The translations under genes and the position numbers were made by a program. From Candidatus Nanopelagicales bacterium (GTDB lineage: Bacteria > Actinomycetota > Actinomycetes > S36-B12), in assembly GCA_018609125.1 (NCBI GenBank), contig JABAYF010000028.1:186001-250000 (forward strand): a stretch of 64,000 bases of DNA, in the 5' to 3' direction. The notes beneath the pieces were generated by a model that had not been told where the DNA came from, did no database searches, and worked only from the letters and a program-made list of their open reading frames with translations. Below, in pieces: positions 21,201 through 30,334 of this stretch; the stretch's first letter is position 1; the number at the start of each line of letters is the position of its first letter.

Positions 21201-22763
21201 GTGACTACGCTGCGCATCTTCGCCGATCCTGCACGTCCTGATCTTTCGACTGCTCTGGCTTCGGCGCCGTGGCGACAGGCCGCCGGTATCACGGTGACCG
21301 CTGACGAGGCAGAGTCACAACTGGTGTTTCTCGGCCCCCGCGATTCCTGGTCGAACTGGACGGAATCTGCGCTGGAGCGGGGTATTGATCTCACACAACC
21401 CACCGTGGTGGTCGGTCGTGGCGATAGCGAACTCGATTCGCCGATTCATGACATCAGAGTCCGTGCGCAGGGGCTGGGAGTCCCCGAGGATTTCATCATC
21501 ACCGACCGGGTGATGCGCTTACCCACCGAACTCCCATCAGATTCTGAACTGGTCACGGCCAATATTGGTTTTCACGACTACACCGTTGCGGCGGGACCGG
21601 TCGATGCAGCCTGGGTGGCACTGGGACTGGGCAGCAGGCCGCAAACGTGGCTGGATGCTGACTTTTTGCGCATGATTCATCGCTTACTGCACCTGGTGCG
21701 TGGACGAGCATCGATGCAGTCAGTGCGAGTTGGGCTCCTCGGCTATGGGGCAATCGGTCACGAACATGCTGAGGCCATCACGCGGGTAGCCGGCCTAGAC
21801 CTTGCCGTGGTGTGCGACACCCAGGAATCTCGACTCGCAGCTGCACAGGAATTTTCACCTCAGATCAGCACCACTCCGACACCTACCAACCTCATCGAGT
21901 CCAGTGATGTCGACCTCATCGTGGTCTCGACACCGCCGAACACGCACGCTCAATGGGCGCTCACCGCGTTAAACGCGGGCAAACATGTGGTGCTTGAGAA
22001 GCCCATGGCACTGACGACGGCTGAATGCGATGAGGTGGTCGCTACCGCAGCGAGCCTGGGCAAGCTTGCCGTGGTGTACCAGAACCGCAGGTTCGATCCG
22101 GATTTCTTGGCCCTTAAGCAGGTCATCGATGACGGCGAACTCGGCGACGTCTTTCATCTGGAAAGCTTCGTTGGCACCCATCAGCACCCGTGCAACTACT
22201 GGCATTCTGACCGCGATGTATCCGGCGGCGCGCTGTTCGATTGGGGTTCCCATGTGGTTGACCAGGTCTTGCAACTCATGCCGGGCCAGGTGCAATACGT
22301 GACGGCGGTGAATCACAAGCGACGGTGGCACGATGTCACCAATGCTGACCATTCACGCATGACCTTGCATTACGACGACGGACGTGAGGCAAGTTTCGTC
22401 TACTCAGACTTGGCCGCCGCAATGAAGCCGCGCTGGTATATCTTGGGCACCCGCGGCGGAGTTATCGGAGATTGGCGCCACGAACGTGTGATCGCCCGAT
22501 CTGCGGTGGGAACCTTGGCCGAAGATCGGCTTGCTGCCGCTGACTCACCCCCTGATCTGACGCTGTTCAGTGAGGATGGCCGCGTCACGCAATTGCCTGG
22601 CATCCAGCCGAAACCGTTCGCGTTCCACACCGAACTGTCCGCCTACTTTTCCCATGGTCTCCCGATGCAGGTCAGCGCTGATCAGTCCCGTCGAACGGTG
22701 GCGATGCTGGAAGCCGCGGAAGAGTCAGCCCTCAATAACGGTCAGCCGGCCACACCTCGGTGA
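21201..22763 (+). CDS. Gfo/Idh/MocA family oxidoreductase with unassigned ~170-aa N-terminal extension
   Basis: VRVGLLGYGAIGHEHAEAI Rossmann motif begins near residue 175; VVLEKPMALTTAECDEV; residues 1-171 precede it. Confidence 0.85.
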   Translation: MTTLRIFADPARPDLSTALASAPWRQAAGITVTADEAESQLVFLGPRDSWSNWTESALERGIDLTQPTVVVGRGDSELDSPIHDIRVRAQGLGVPEDFIITDRVMRLPTELPSDSELVTANIGFHDYTVAAGPVDAAWVALGLGSRPQTWLDADFLRMIHRLLHLVRGRASMQSVRVGLLGYGAIGHEHAEAITRVAGLDLAVVCDTQESRLAAAQEFSPQISTTPTPTNLIESSDVDLIVVSTPPNTHAQWALTALNAGKHVVLEKPMALTTAECDEVVATAASLGKLAVVYQNRRFDPDFLALKQVIDDGELGDVFHLESFVGTHQHPCNYWHSDRDVSGGALFDWGSHVVDQVLQLMPGQVQYVTAVNHKRRWHDVTNADHSRMTLHYDDGREASFVYSDLAAAMKPRWYILGTRGGVIGDWRHERVIARSAVGTLAEDRLAAADSPPDLTLFSEDGRVTQLPGIQPKPFAFHTELSAYFSHGLPMQVSADQSRRTVAMLEAAEESALNNGQPATPR

Positions 22764-23737
22764 ACAACACTCGTTGGGGCCTGTTGGGCGCTGGCTGGAT
22801 TAGTCAGCGCGCCATCGTTCCGGCGATGCATTCGGCCAGTGGCGCAACTCTTTGGTCGGTGGGTGCGCGTGATGTCGCCCGGGCCGCCTCTCTTGGGCCG
22901 ATGGGTGGGGCCCAGGACAACTACCGGTCGGTTGTGGATGACCCGGAGGTAGATGCGATCTACATCGCGCTGGACAACGCGGGGCATCTGCCCTGGATCG
23001 AGGCAGCCCTCGATGCCGGAAAGCCGGTGCTTTGTGAAAAGCCGCTCACCATGAACCCTGGGCAAACGCAACGGGCGTTGGCATGGGCCCACGATCGCAA
23101 CGGACTTTTGGTGGAAGCAGCGTGGAATCTGTGGCATCCACGGACCCAGCGTCTCCTCGCCTTGATTCGAGGTGGTGCCATAGGCGTCGTCACCAGCATT
23201 GACGCGCACTTCACGTTCGATACGGTGCCACACAACAACTATCGCCTGGATCCACTACGTGGTGGTGGAGCTCTCCTCGATGTGGGCTGCTATGCGTTAA
23301 TGCTTACAGCAGCGGTCATCGACGACGACGACAGTGAGATTGACGTCCAATCTGTGGAACGGGTTGTGCACGAAGGCGGGGTCGATCTGCAAACCCACGC
23401 GAGCCTGCGCGCCGCTGGTGTTCAGGTCACGATGGGAGCCTCATTTATCGCGCCTGAGAGCCAATCGGTGCTCATTCGTGGGTCACACGGAAGCATCTGG
23501 CTATCTGATCCGGCCTTCACGTCTTATCTGTCGGCCAGCACCTTGAGGTGCACTTCGGCGGAAGGCACCGCGACCGAAACCTTCCCACCGGTTGATGCCT
23601 ACGCCGAAATGATCACGCAGGTGAGTGCGGCGGTCGCGTCTAGAATGGGGCACCACACCACCGATCATTGGCTACCGGATCCGCAATGGTCCCGGTGGGT
23701 GAGCACGGCCATGGGCCAGATTGCTGCGACTACTTAG
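22760..23737 (+). CDS. Gfo/Idh/MocA family oxidoreductase
   Basis: WGLLGAGWISQRAIVPAM; VLCEKPLTMNPGQTQ; GGGALLDVGCYAL. Confidence 0.9.
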   Translation: MNNTRWGLLGAGWISQRAIVPAMHSASGATLWSVGARDVARAASLGPMGGAQDNYRSVVDDPEVDAIYIALDNAGHLPWIEAALDAGKPVLCEKPLTMNPGQTQRALAWAHDRNGLLVEAAWNLWHPRTQRLLALIRGGAIGVVTSIDAHFTFDTVPHNNYRLDPLRGGGALLDVGCYALMLTAAVIDDDDSEIDVQSVERVVHEGGVDLQTHASLRAAGVQVTMGASFIAPESQSVLIRGSHGSIWLSDPAFTSYLSASTLRCTSAEGTATETFPPVDAYAEMITQVSAAVASRMGHHTTDHWLPDPQWSRWVSTAMGQIAATT

Positions 23738-23987
23738 CGGTTGATTCTTTACCGCTCAATTTACGCAACCCTGATCGAACGACACCGCCGAGCAGCATGC
23801 CGAGCACAAACATCACAATCAAGATGAGAAACAGCGGGAGTGTGACCTGGAAGCCGAACAACCACATCTGCGTAGATTCTGAGTTGAAGATCACCAGTAG
23901 CACCGCGGCCACCGAAACGATGACGATGACGACGGTCCGGACAACGCCGGGACCCCGCTTCTGCGACTTGGCGGCATCTGCTGACAT
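23730..23987 (-). CDS. LapA-domain (DUF1049-like) small membrane protein
   Basis: Two TM helices, FNSESTQMWLFGFQVTLPLFLILIVMFVLGMLLGG. Confidence 0.75.
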   Translation of the reverse strand: MSADAAKSQKRGPGVVRTVVIVIVSVAAVLLVIFNSESTQMWLFGFQVTLPLFLILIVMFVLGMLLGGVVRSGLRKLSGKESTAK

Positions 23988-24074
23988 GGCCTGAGCATAT
24001 CAACCAGGCCTTGAAAATAGGTGCATGCAGGTAGGCTGCAGTGTCAGCTACCGACAGATTGGGAGTACCCGACC

Positions 24075-24584
24075 ATGAGCCCCGACACCAGTGCAGGTCA
24101 TGCGCCCAACTCTGACAAGGCCAACGACTCCGCCACCCCAGAACATGTTGCCCGGATGACCCAGAACGTCGATGACGTGGCGGGAGACGCGGCCGACCAA
24201 GCGGAGCGACTCAGCATGGTCATGGAGGCTGAAGCCATTGCCGCTGGTCGGGCCGGGCTGAGCGGGGGCGAAGGTTCCCTCGAGGGTCTGCTCTATCCCT
24301 TGGAGGACACCGAGGAGGTGCTCGCCATGGAGGACGCGGAGGACAGTAGCGACGACCCGATGCATGCCGGTGGCCTTCAGCCAGCAGCCTGGATACCTGC
24401 GGAGCAGGCGGCCATGCATGTAATTGCTGGTGACGGACCCGAAGGCGACGACGATTTAGGTGATGACCGGTTATCAGATCTGGCCGCCGATGATGATCTC
24501 GATATCGACCCCTTCGACCGACCCGGAAGTGAACTCACGGCTGAAGACGAGACCTTGCTCGGCATCGATCCCTACGAGAATTGA
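24075..24584 (+). CDS. Highly acidic hypothetical protein
   Basis: ATG at 24075; D/E-rich protein ending in GIDPYEN; stop overlaps the following start. Confidence 0.65.
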   Translation: MSPDTSAGHAPNSDKANDSATPEHVARMTQNVDDVAGDAADQAERLSMVMEAEAIAAGRAGLSGGEGSLEGLLYPLEDTEEVLAMEDAEDSSDDPMHAGGLQPAAWIPAEQAAMHVIAGDGPEGDDDLGDDRLSDLAADDDLDIDPFDRPGSELTAEDETLLGIDPYEN

Positions 24585-25414
24585 TGCGAAGCGATGGCAG
24601 AGACGATGACGGGCACATTGCCATGACCAGTTCCGGCTCAGATTTCCTCACCATCGAAACAGAACTCGGGGTCTGCCTTATCCGGCTCAACCGACCCGAG
24701 AAACTTAATGCAATCCTGCCGCAGATGGGCCTGGACTATGCCCGCGCGCTGCGCCGGGCAGATGCTGATCCCCAGGTGCGGGTCATTGTGGTCACCGGCA
24801 ACGGGAAAGGCTTCTGCTCAGGGGCCGATCTGTCCATCTTGGCGGAGGGACCCGATGCACTGCAGGGGTTCGTTCAGGGTCAAAGTCTCGATGATCTACC
24901 CACCATCGCTCGCGATCTTTCGGTGCCGGTGGTCATGGCGGTCAACGGACCCGCTGCCGGCATTGGAATGGTGCTCGCCCTCGCCGGTGATGTGCGATTC
25001 GCCGGCCCAGACGCCTCCTTCATCAGTGCTTTCGCCCGGCTCGGACTTACCGCTGAATATGCCGTGGCCTGGCTGCTGACACGACAGGTCGGGCTAGGTC
25101 GTGCCCAGGAGATCTTGCTGAGCGGGCGGGCAGTTTCAGCAGACGAAGCCCTAGAGATTGGTCTGGTTCACCGTATTGACCAAGACCCCCTCGCCGCAGC
25201 AATGGCATGGGCCCACGACGTAGCAACACACTGCTCCCCCGCATCGTTGGCGGCCATCAAGACGCAACTGAGCGCGGCCGGAAATGACGACTTCGCCACC
25301 CACCTCACCCACAGCCTCGACATGATGTCCCGCTCGTTTACCTGGCCCGATCTTCCCGAGGCGCTACTGGCTCGACTTGCTGGCAGGCCCGTTCAGTTTC
25401 CCGACGCGACCTAG
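24584..25414 (+). CDS. Enoyl-CoA hydratase/isomerase family protein
   Basis: VICLIRLNRPEKLNAI-like region, GNGKGFCSGADLS, NGPAAGIGM motifs; ATG at 24623 is an alternative start. Confidence 0.9.
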   Translation: MRSDGRDDDGHIAMTSSGSDFLTIETELGVCLIRLNRPEKLNAILPQMGLDYARALRRADADPQVRVIVVTGNGKGFCSGADLSILAEGPDALQGFVQGQSLDDLPTIARDLSVPVVMAVNGPAAGIGMVLALAGDVRFAGPDASFISAFARLGLTAEYAVAWLLTRQVGLGRAQEILLSGRAVSADEALEIGLVHRIDQDPLAAAMAWAHDVATHCSPASLAAIKTQLSAAGNDDFATHLTHSLDMMSRSFTWPDLPEALLARLAGRPVQFPDAT

Positions 25415-25947
25415 TCCAAATAACCGCAGTGGGCAAGCGCAAGACGTACCAGCCGCCCTTGGCCGCCGGTCATCTCGGCCTGGAACGTATAGGACAGTGC
25501 CTCCTGTGGGGTGACCCATGCCAGATCGAGGGCATCCTGGGAGGGCACACAGTCACCATCGCAGGCCACGATGTAGCACAGGCTCACCGCGTGCTGGCGA
25601 GAGTCAACAAAACCGGTCACCTCGGGATCAGGAAAGTACTCCGCCACGGTGAACGGCACAATGCTGCTCGGAATTCGGGGTAGCGCCATCGTGCCGAGGT
25701 CCTTTTCAATATGTCGAAGCAGCGCATGTCGCAGGAGTTCGCCATAGAGCACCCGACCGGACACCACCGCTCGACTTAGTGACCCATCGTGGCGTCCACG
25801 CAGCAGCAGACCGATCGCAGTGATCTCGCCCAGGGCGTTGACTCGTACGGGGAGGGCGTCGACATAGACCATCGGCAGCCGCTCTCGGGCAAGGCTGAGA
25901 TCGTCTTCTGATAGCCAAGACCCACGCGTATCCAACATGTCGCTCAT
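25411..25947 (-). CDS. NUDIX hydrolase family (DUF4916-like)
   Basis: SWLSEDDLSLARERLPMVYVDALPVRVNALGEITAIGLLLRGR..., HAVSLCYIVACDGDCVPSQDALDLAWVTP. Confidence 0.8.
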   Translation of the reverse strand: MSDMLDTRGSWLSEDDLSLARERLPMVYVDALPVRVNALGEITAIGLLLRGRHDGSLSRAVVSGRVLYGELLRHALLRHIEKDLGTMALPRIPSSIVPFTVAEYFPDPEVTGFVDSRQHAVSLCYIVACDGDCVPSQDALDLAWVTPQEALSYTFQAEMTGGQGRLVRLALAHCGYLD

Positions 25948-26026
25948 CAGTTCCAACTGTAGCCCCTGATCGGCTCGCCGGTGGTGTCCGTGGCGAGGCG
26001 TGGCGAAGGCATCTAGGCTGGCGGCT

Positions 26027-26431
26027 ATGAGCGACATCACGAACCCTGCGCAGTTGTCAGAACAGCAGTGGCGGGAGCGACTAGACCCGGCTGAGTATCA
26101 CGTTTTGCGGGAGTCAGGTACCGAAGCACCCTGGTCTGGTGAGTACGTGTCAACTAAGTCAACGGGTACCTACGTTTGCCGTGGCTGTGGGGCAGAGCTG
26201 TTCACCTCCGATTCCAAATTCGACTCCCACTGCGGCTGGCCGTCCTTCTTCACACCGCTGGCTGGGGATGCCATCGTCGAGATAGAAGATAGGTCGATGG
26301 GCACGGTGCGCACGGAGGTGCGCTGCGCCGCCTGTGATGGACACCTAGGTCACGTTTTCTCGGGTGAGGGCTACGACACGCCCACAGATCTTCGCTACTG
26401 CATCAACTCAGTAAGCCTTCGACTCAGTTAG
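26027..26431 (+). CDS. msrB: Peptide-methionine (R)-S-oxide reductase MsrB
   Basis: GTYVCRGCGAELF, SHCGWPSF, RCAACDGHLGHVF, RYCINSVSL. Confidence 0.96.
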   Translation: MSDITNPAQLSEQQWRERLDPAEYHVLRESGTEAPWSGEYVSTKSTGTYVCRGCGAELFTSDSKFDSHCGWPSFFTPLAGDAIVEIEDRSMGTVRTEVRCAACDGHLGHVFSGEGYDTPTDLRYCINSVSLRLS

Positions 26432-26489
26432 CGACCACGGTCGGCGTGTACGAAGGTCCGCCCGCGATAACTCGGCGTAGCCTTTGCAG

Positions 26490-27083
26490 ATGTCCACGCT
26501 GCCGATGACCTGCGCATCATTCGATGCGGCCCTGTCCAGTCTTCGTAGCGTGAAGTACCGCCCAGACATCAACGTTCAAGAAACCCCAGCGCCCCAGCGG
26601 CTCGCTCCATTCTCTGTCGCGCTGAGTGGTGAAATTGTTGCCGATGATGACGAAATCGCATCAGGGCGTTGGGTTTTGCTACATGACCCGGAGGGCATTG
26701 ACTCCTGGCAGGGCAACTTTCGGGTCGTCACCTACGTCAAGGCCGCCGTTGATATTGAAATCGCCGCCGACCCCCTGCTGCCCTCGGTCGGCTGGGCCTG
26801 GTTGCGGGAGGCTCTGACCGAGGCAAACTGTGACCCGGTGGCACTGGGGGGCACCGTGACGCGGGTGTCCAGCGAAGGTTTCGGCACCCTCACTCCCCTG
26901 GCCGATGAGGCAAGTTCCCGGGGTCATATAGAAATTCGTGCATCATGGACACCCCGACAGGGGGGTGAGGAGCTGGGTGCCGATGCATTGGCCTGGGCGG
27001 AGTTGATGGCCCAAGCGGCGGGCCTACTACCCACCCCGGTTGGATTACCCCAACTGACCAATGCGGAGTTACAAAGCCGGTGA
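26490..27083 (+). CDS. DUF3000 family protein
   Basis: LAPFSVALSGEI...ASGRWVLLHDPEG..W.G.FRVVTYVKA; lies directly upstream of the RNase D gene as in other actinobacteria. Confidence 0.82.
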   Translation: MSTLPMTCASFDAALSSLRSVKYRPDINVQETPAPQRLAPFSVALSGEIVADDDEIASGRWVLLHDPEGIDSWQGNFRVVTYVKAAVDIEIAADPLLPSVGWAWLREALTEANCDPVALGGTVTRVSSEGFGTLTPLADEASSRGHIEIRASWTPRQGGEELGADALAWAELMAQAAGLLPTPVGLPQLTNAELQSR

Positions 27084-28300
27084 CTGATCAGCCGGTCGCC
27101 CGAGAACCCCTGCTCGGCATCCCCGATGTAGTCGACACTCCCGGGCAACTCACCGAAGCGCTCGCCTCCCTAGCGCAAGGTCATGGACCGGTGGGCATCG
27201 ATGCAGAGCGAGCCTCGGGATTTCGTTACGGCCAGCGCGCCTACCTCATTCAGGTATATCGCCGCGACGCTGGCACGTGGCTTATTGATCCCATCGCCCT
27301 TCCGGACTTGAGTCGCCTCGCTGAGTTTCTCGCTCCGCTGGAATGGATTGTGCACGCTGCAAGTCAGGATCTACCCTGCCTCGCAGAGGTCGGAGTGCGT
27401 CCAACGCAAATTTTTGATACCGAGTTAGCCGGACGCCTGCTGGGTCGCGAACGCGTTAGTCTGGGTCACTTGGTGGCCAGCGAGTTAGGTGACCACCTGG
27501 AGAAGGGTCACGGCGCAGCCGACTGGTCCGTGCGCCCACTGCCGGATTCTTGGCGACGATATGCCGCCCTCGATGTGGAGGTGCTTCCTGATCTTCGTGA
27601 CCATCTGGCCGTTGAGTTAGAGTCCACGGGAAAGCTTGACTGGGCTCTACAAGAGTTCGACGCGGTCATGAACGCCCCGCCAGCCCCAGCCAGGATCCAG
27701 CCGTGGCGGCGCACAACAGGGCTGCATCGGCTTCGCCATCGGCGGTCATTGGCGGTGGCCGCCTCACTGTGGCACGCGCGAGAAGAATTAGCAGAAAGAA
27801 TTGACACGAGTCCGGGCAGAATTCTCAATGATTCAGCGATTATTGAGGCGGCTGCGGCACCACCGACGAGTGCTGAGGCGCTGGGTGCTGTGAAGGGATT
27901 CACTACTGCCGCAGCACGACGGCACCGAAAGATCTGGTGGGATGCCATCTGTCAGGCTAATGAATTGGCCGAAGCTCAACTGCCAGCGACGAAGTTGGTC
28001 TCTACAGATCCACCACCGGCTCGAGGGTGGCCCGGGCGCAACGCTGCCGCGGCCACTCGACTGCAGCGCGCGAAGGCAACCTTGTCGCCGATTGCCGAAT
28101 CAGTTCACATGCCGCTAGAAAACCTACTCAGCCCTGATGCTTTGCGGCGGTTACTGTGGGTTCCACCCGCGGAGACCACGTTGGCAGCGGTACAGCAGCG
28201 ACTGCTTGATCTTGGCGTCCGACCCTGGCAGTGTGACCTCACGGCTGTGGCCCTCACCGAAGTGCTCAACACATCTGAGGATCCCGCGGTGGCTGACTAG
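27080..28300 (+). CDS. Ribonuclease D-like 3'-5' exonuclease with HRDC domain
   Basis: [38 protein letters not shown]-like C-terminal half. Confidence 0.9.
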   Translation: MTDQPVAREPLLGIPDVVDTPGQLTEALASLAQGHGPVGIDAERASGFRYGQRAYLIQVYRRDAGTWLIDPIALPDLSRLAEFLAPLEWIVHAASQDLPCLAEVGVRPTQIFDTELAGRLLGRERVSLGHLVASELGDHLEKGHGAADWSVRPLPDSWRRYAALDVEVLPDLRDHLAVELESTGKLDWALQEFDAVMNAPPAPARIQPWRRTTGLHRLRHRRSLAVAASLWHAREELAERIDTSPGRILNDSAIIEAAAAPPTSAEALGAVKGFTTAAARRHRKIWWDAICQANELAEAQLPATKLVSTDPPPARGWPGRNAAAATRLQRAKATLSPIAESVHMPLENLLSPDALRRLLWVPPAETTLAAVQQRLLDLGVRPWQCDLTAVALTEVLNTSEDPAVAD

Positions 28301-30216
28301 CGCTGGTCGCTACCTGCAGCGACGTCAGAAACCACCACTTCCTCTGACACCCACTCCACGACCTGGCGGGAGATGTCTTGTGCTGCCAACCCGTGGCGCG
28401 TAAGAAGTTCGGCACGTGATGATTGGTCGAGAAATTCTTCAGGTAGGCCAAAGGTCCATACCGGCGTACCCACTCGATGTTGAACGAGTTCGTCGCGTAG
28501 TGCAGAGCCCATGCCGCTTCGTCGGAGTCCGTCTTCAATTGTGATCACGCGGGCTGCCTTACCGCAGGCGGTAACCAGTGCTGGGTTGATGGGAAACAGC
28601 CAACGAGGGTCAATAACCGCAACGGTAATGCCCTGATCACCCAGGCGATCTGCGACGTCTAACGCGACAGGCACCATGGATCCTGCAGCAATCACCAGCA
28701 CATCGGGGTGGGTGAACTCGCGCAGCACATCCATTCCGTCTAGTTGACACACCGGATCAATTGCACCACCCAGAGATCCTTTCGGGAACCGAACAACCGT
28801 AGGCGCATCGTCGACCTCGATGGCTTCGCGAAGTGCGCGGCGCAGGGTTGCCTCATCACGGGGCGCTGCTAGTCGCAATCCTGGGACTATCGAGAGCATG
28901 GAGATGTCCCACACACCGTTATGGCTCGGGCCGTCATCGCCGGTGACTCCAGCGCGATCGAGCACGAACGTGACGCCGGCACGGTGCAGGGCAACGTCCA
29001 TCAATACCTGGTCAAAGGCACGGTTCAAAAACGTGGCGTACACCGCAACGACAGGATGATGTCCAGCGAAAGCGAGTCCGGCTGCTGAGGTGGCCGCGTG
29101 CTGTTCGGCGATGCCTACATCGAACATTCGGTCGGGGAAGCTCCTGCCGAAACTGGCTATTCCGGTGGGCCCAGGCATTGCCGCGGTGATGGCGACGACT
29201 CGATCATTGTCAGACCCGATGCGGCACAACTCATCAGCGAAAACTGAGGTCCAGGTAGGACCGTTGCTCGACAGCGGCCGACCGGTGTCTGGATCAATCA
29301 CCCCCACCCCGTGGAAGCGGTCGGCATCATCGAGTTCGGCCGGGGCATAACCTCGCCCCTTCTCGGTGATGACGTGCACGATGACGGGTCCTAGAAATGC
29401 AGCAGCGCGACGTAGGGCGTGCTCGACCTCGGCTTCATCGTGACCGTGAATGGGTCCGATGTACTTCAGCCCTAGATCTTCGAATAGCCCCTGGGGAGCG
29501 ACAACGTCCTTGATGCCCTTCTTCATGCCGTGCAAGGCGTCGTAAACCGGATCGCCCACCATGGGCGTGCGCTTGAGCATGCGTCGGCCCCAGTCAAGGA
29601 AGCGCTCATAGCCCCTGGTTGTGCGCAACGTGGACAGATGGTGAGCCAGCCCACCGATCGTGGGTGAATAGGAACGTTCATTGTCATTAACCACGATGAT
29701 CAAGGGGCGCTCGGCGGCTGCGATGTTATTCAGCGCCTCCCACGACATACCCCCGGTGAGGGCTCCGTCGCCGATAACGGCCACGACATGGCGGCCGTTA
29801 TCCCCACCGAGAGACCCGTCTAGTTGAAAACCCTTAGCGATTCCATCGGCATAGGACAGCGATGTGGATGCGTGTGAATTTTCGATGACATCGTGTTCAC
29901 TTTCCATCCGGCTGGGGTAGCCAGACAAGCCACCCGGTTGACGCAGGGTGTCGAACTGATGCGCACGCCCGGTCAAGATCTTGTGTACATAGGCCTGGTG
30001 GCCTGTATCAAACAGCAGCACATCACGTGGTGAGTCAAAGACCCGATGCAAAGCGATCGTTAACTCCACCACGCCCAGATTGGGGCCTAGATGGCCGCCG
30101 GTGCGCGCAACGCGGTCAACGAGGAACGCCCGAATTTCCAGGGCGAGAGACTCGAGTTGATCCTGGGTGAGGTCTGCTAGATCGGCCGGACCGTTGATGC
30201 CCGCAAGCAACGACAC
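28297..30216 (-). CDS. dxs: 1-deoxy-D-xylulose-5-phosphate synthase
   Basis: [48 protein letters not shown] at 30216 preceded by GGAGG. Confidence 0.96.
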   Translation of the reverse strand: MSLLAGINGPADLADLTQDQLESLALEIRAFLVDRVARTGGHLGPNLGVVELTIALHRVFDSPRDVLLFDTGHQAYVHKILTGRAHQFDTLRQPGGLSGYPSRMESEHDVIENSHASTSLSYADGIAKGFQLDGSLGGDNGRHVVAVIGDGALTGGMSWEALNNIAAAERPLIIVVNDNERSYSPTIGGLAHHLSTLRTTRGYERFLDWGRRMLKRTPMVGDPVYDALHGMKKGIKDVVAPQGLFEDLGLKYIGPIHGHDEAEVEHALRRAAAFLGPVIVHVITEKGRGYAPAELDDADRFHGVGVIDPDTGRPLSSNGPTWTSVFADELCRIGSDNDRVVAITAAMPGPTGIASFGRSFPDRMFDVGIAEQHAATSAAGLAFAGHHPVVAVYATFLNRAFDQVLMDVALHRAGVTFVLDRAGVTGDDGPSHNGVWDISMLSIVPGLRLAAPRDEATLRRALREAIEVDDAPTVVRFPKGSLGGAIDPVCQLDGMDVLREFTHPDVLVIAAGSMVPVALDVADRLGDQGITVAVIDPRWLFPINPALVTACGKAARVITIEDGLRRSGMGSALRDELVQHRVGTPVWTFGLPEEFLDQSSRAELLTRHGLAAQDISRQVVEWVSEEVVVSDVAAGSDQR

Positions 30217-30334
30217 GCAAACCTCCCGCCGAACGCTCACCCACGATGGTGCCACCGTGGATCCTGACAGTTACCAACACCGAGCAACACACCCCACCCG
30301 GATACGAGTGAAGTCTAAGCCCAGATGGGCCGTC

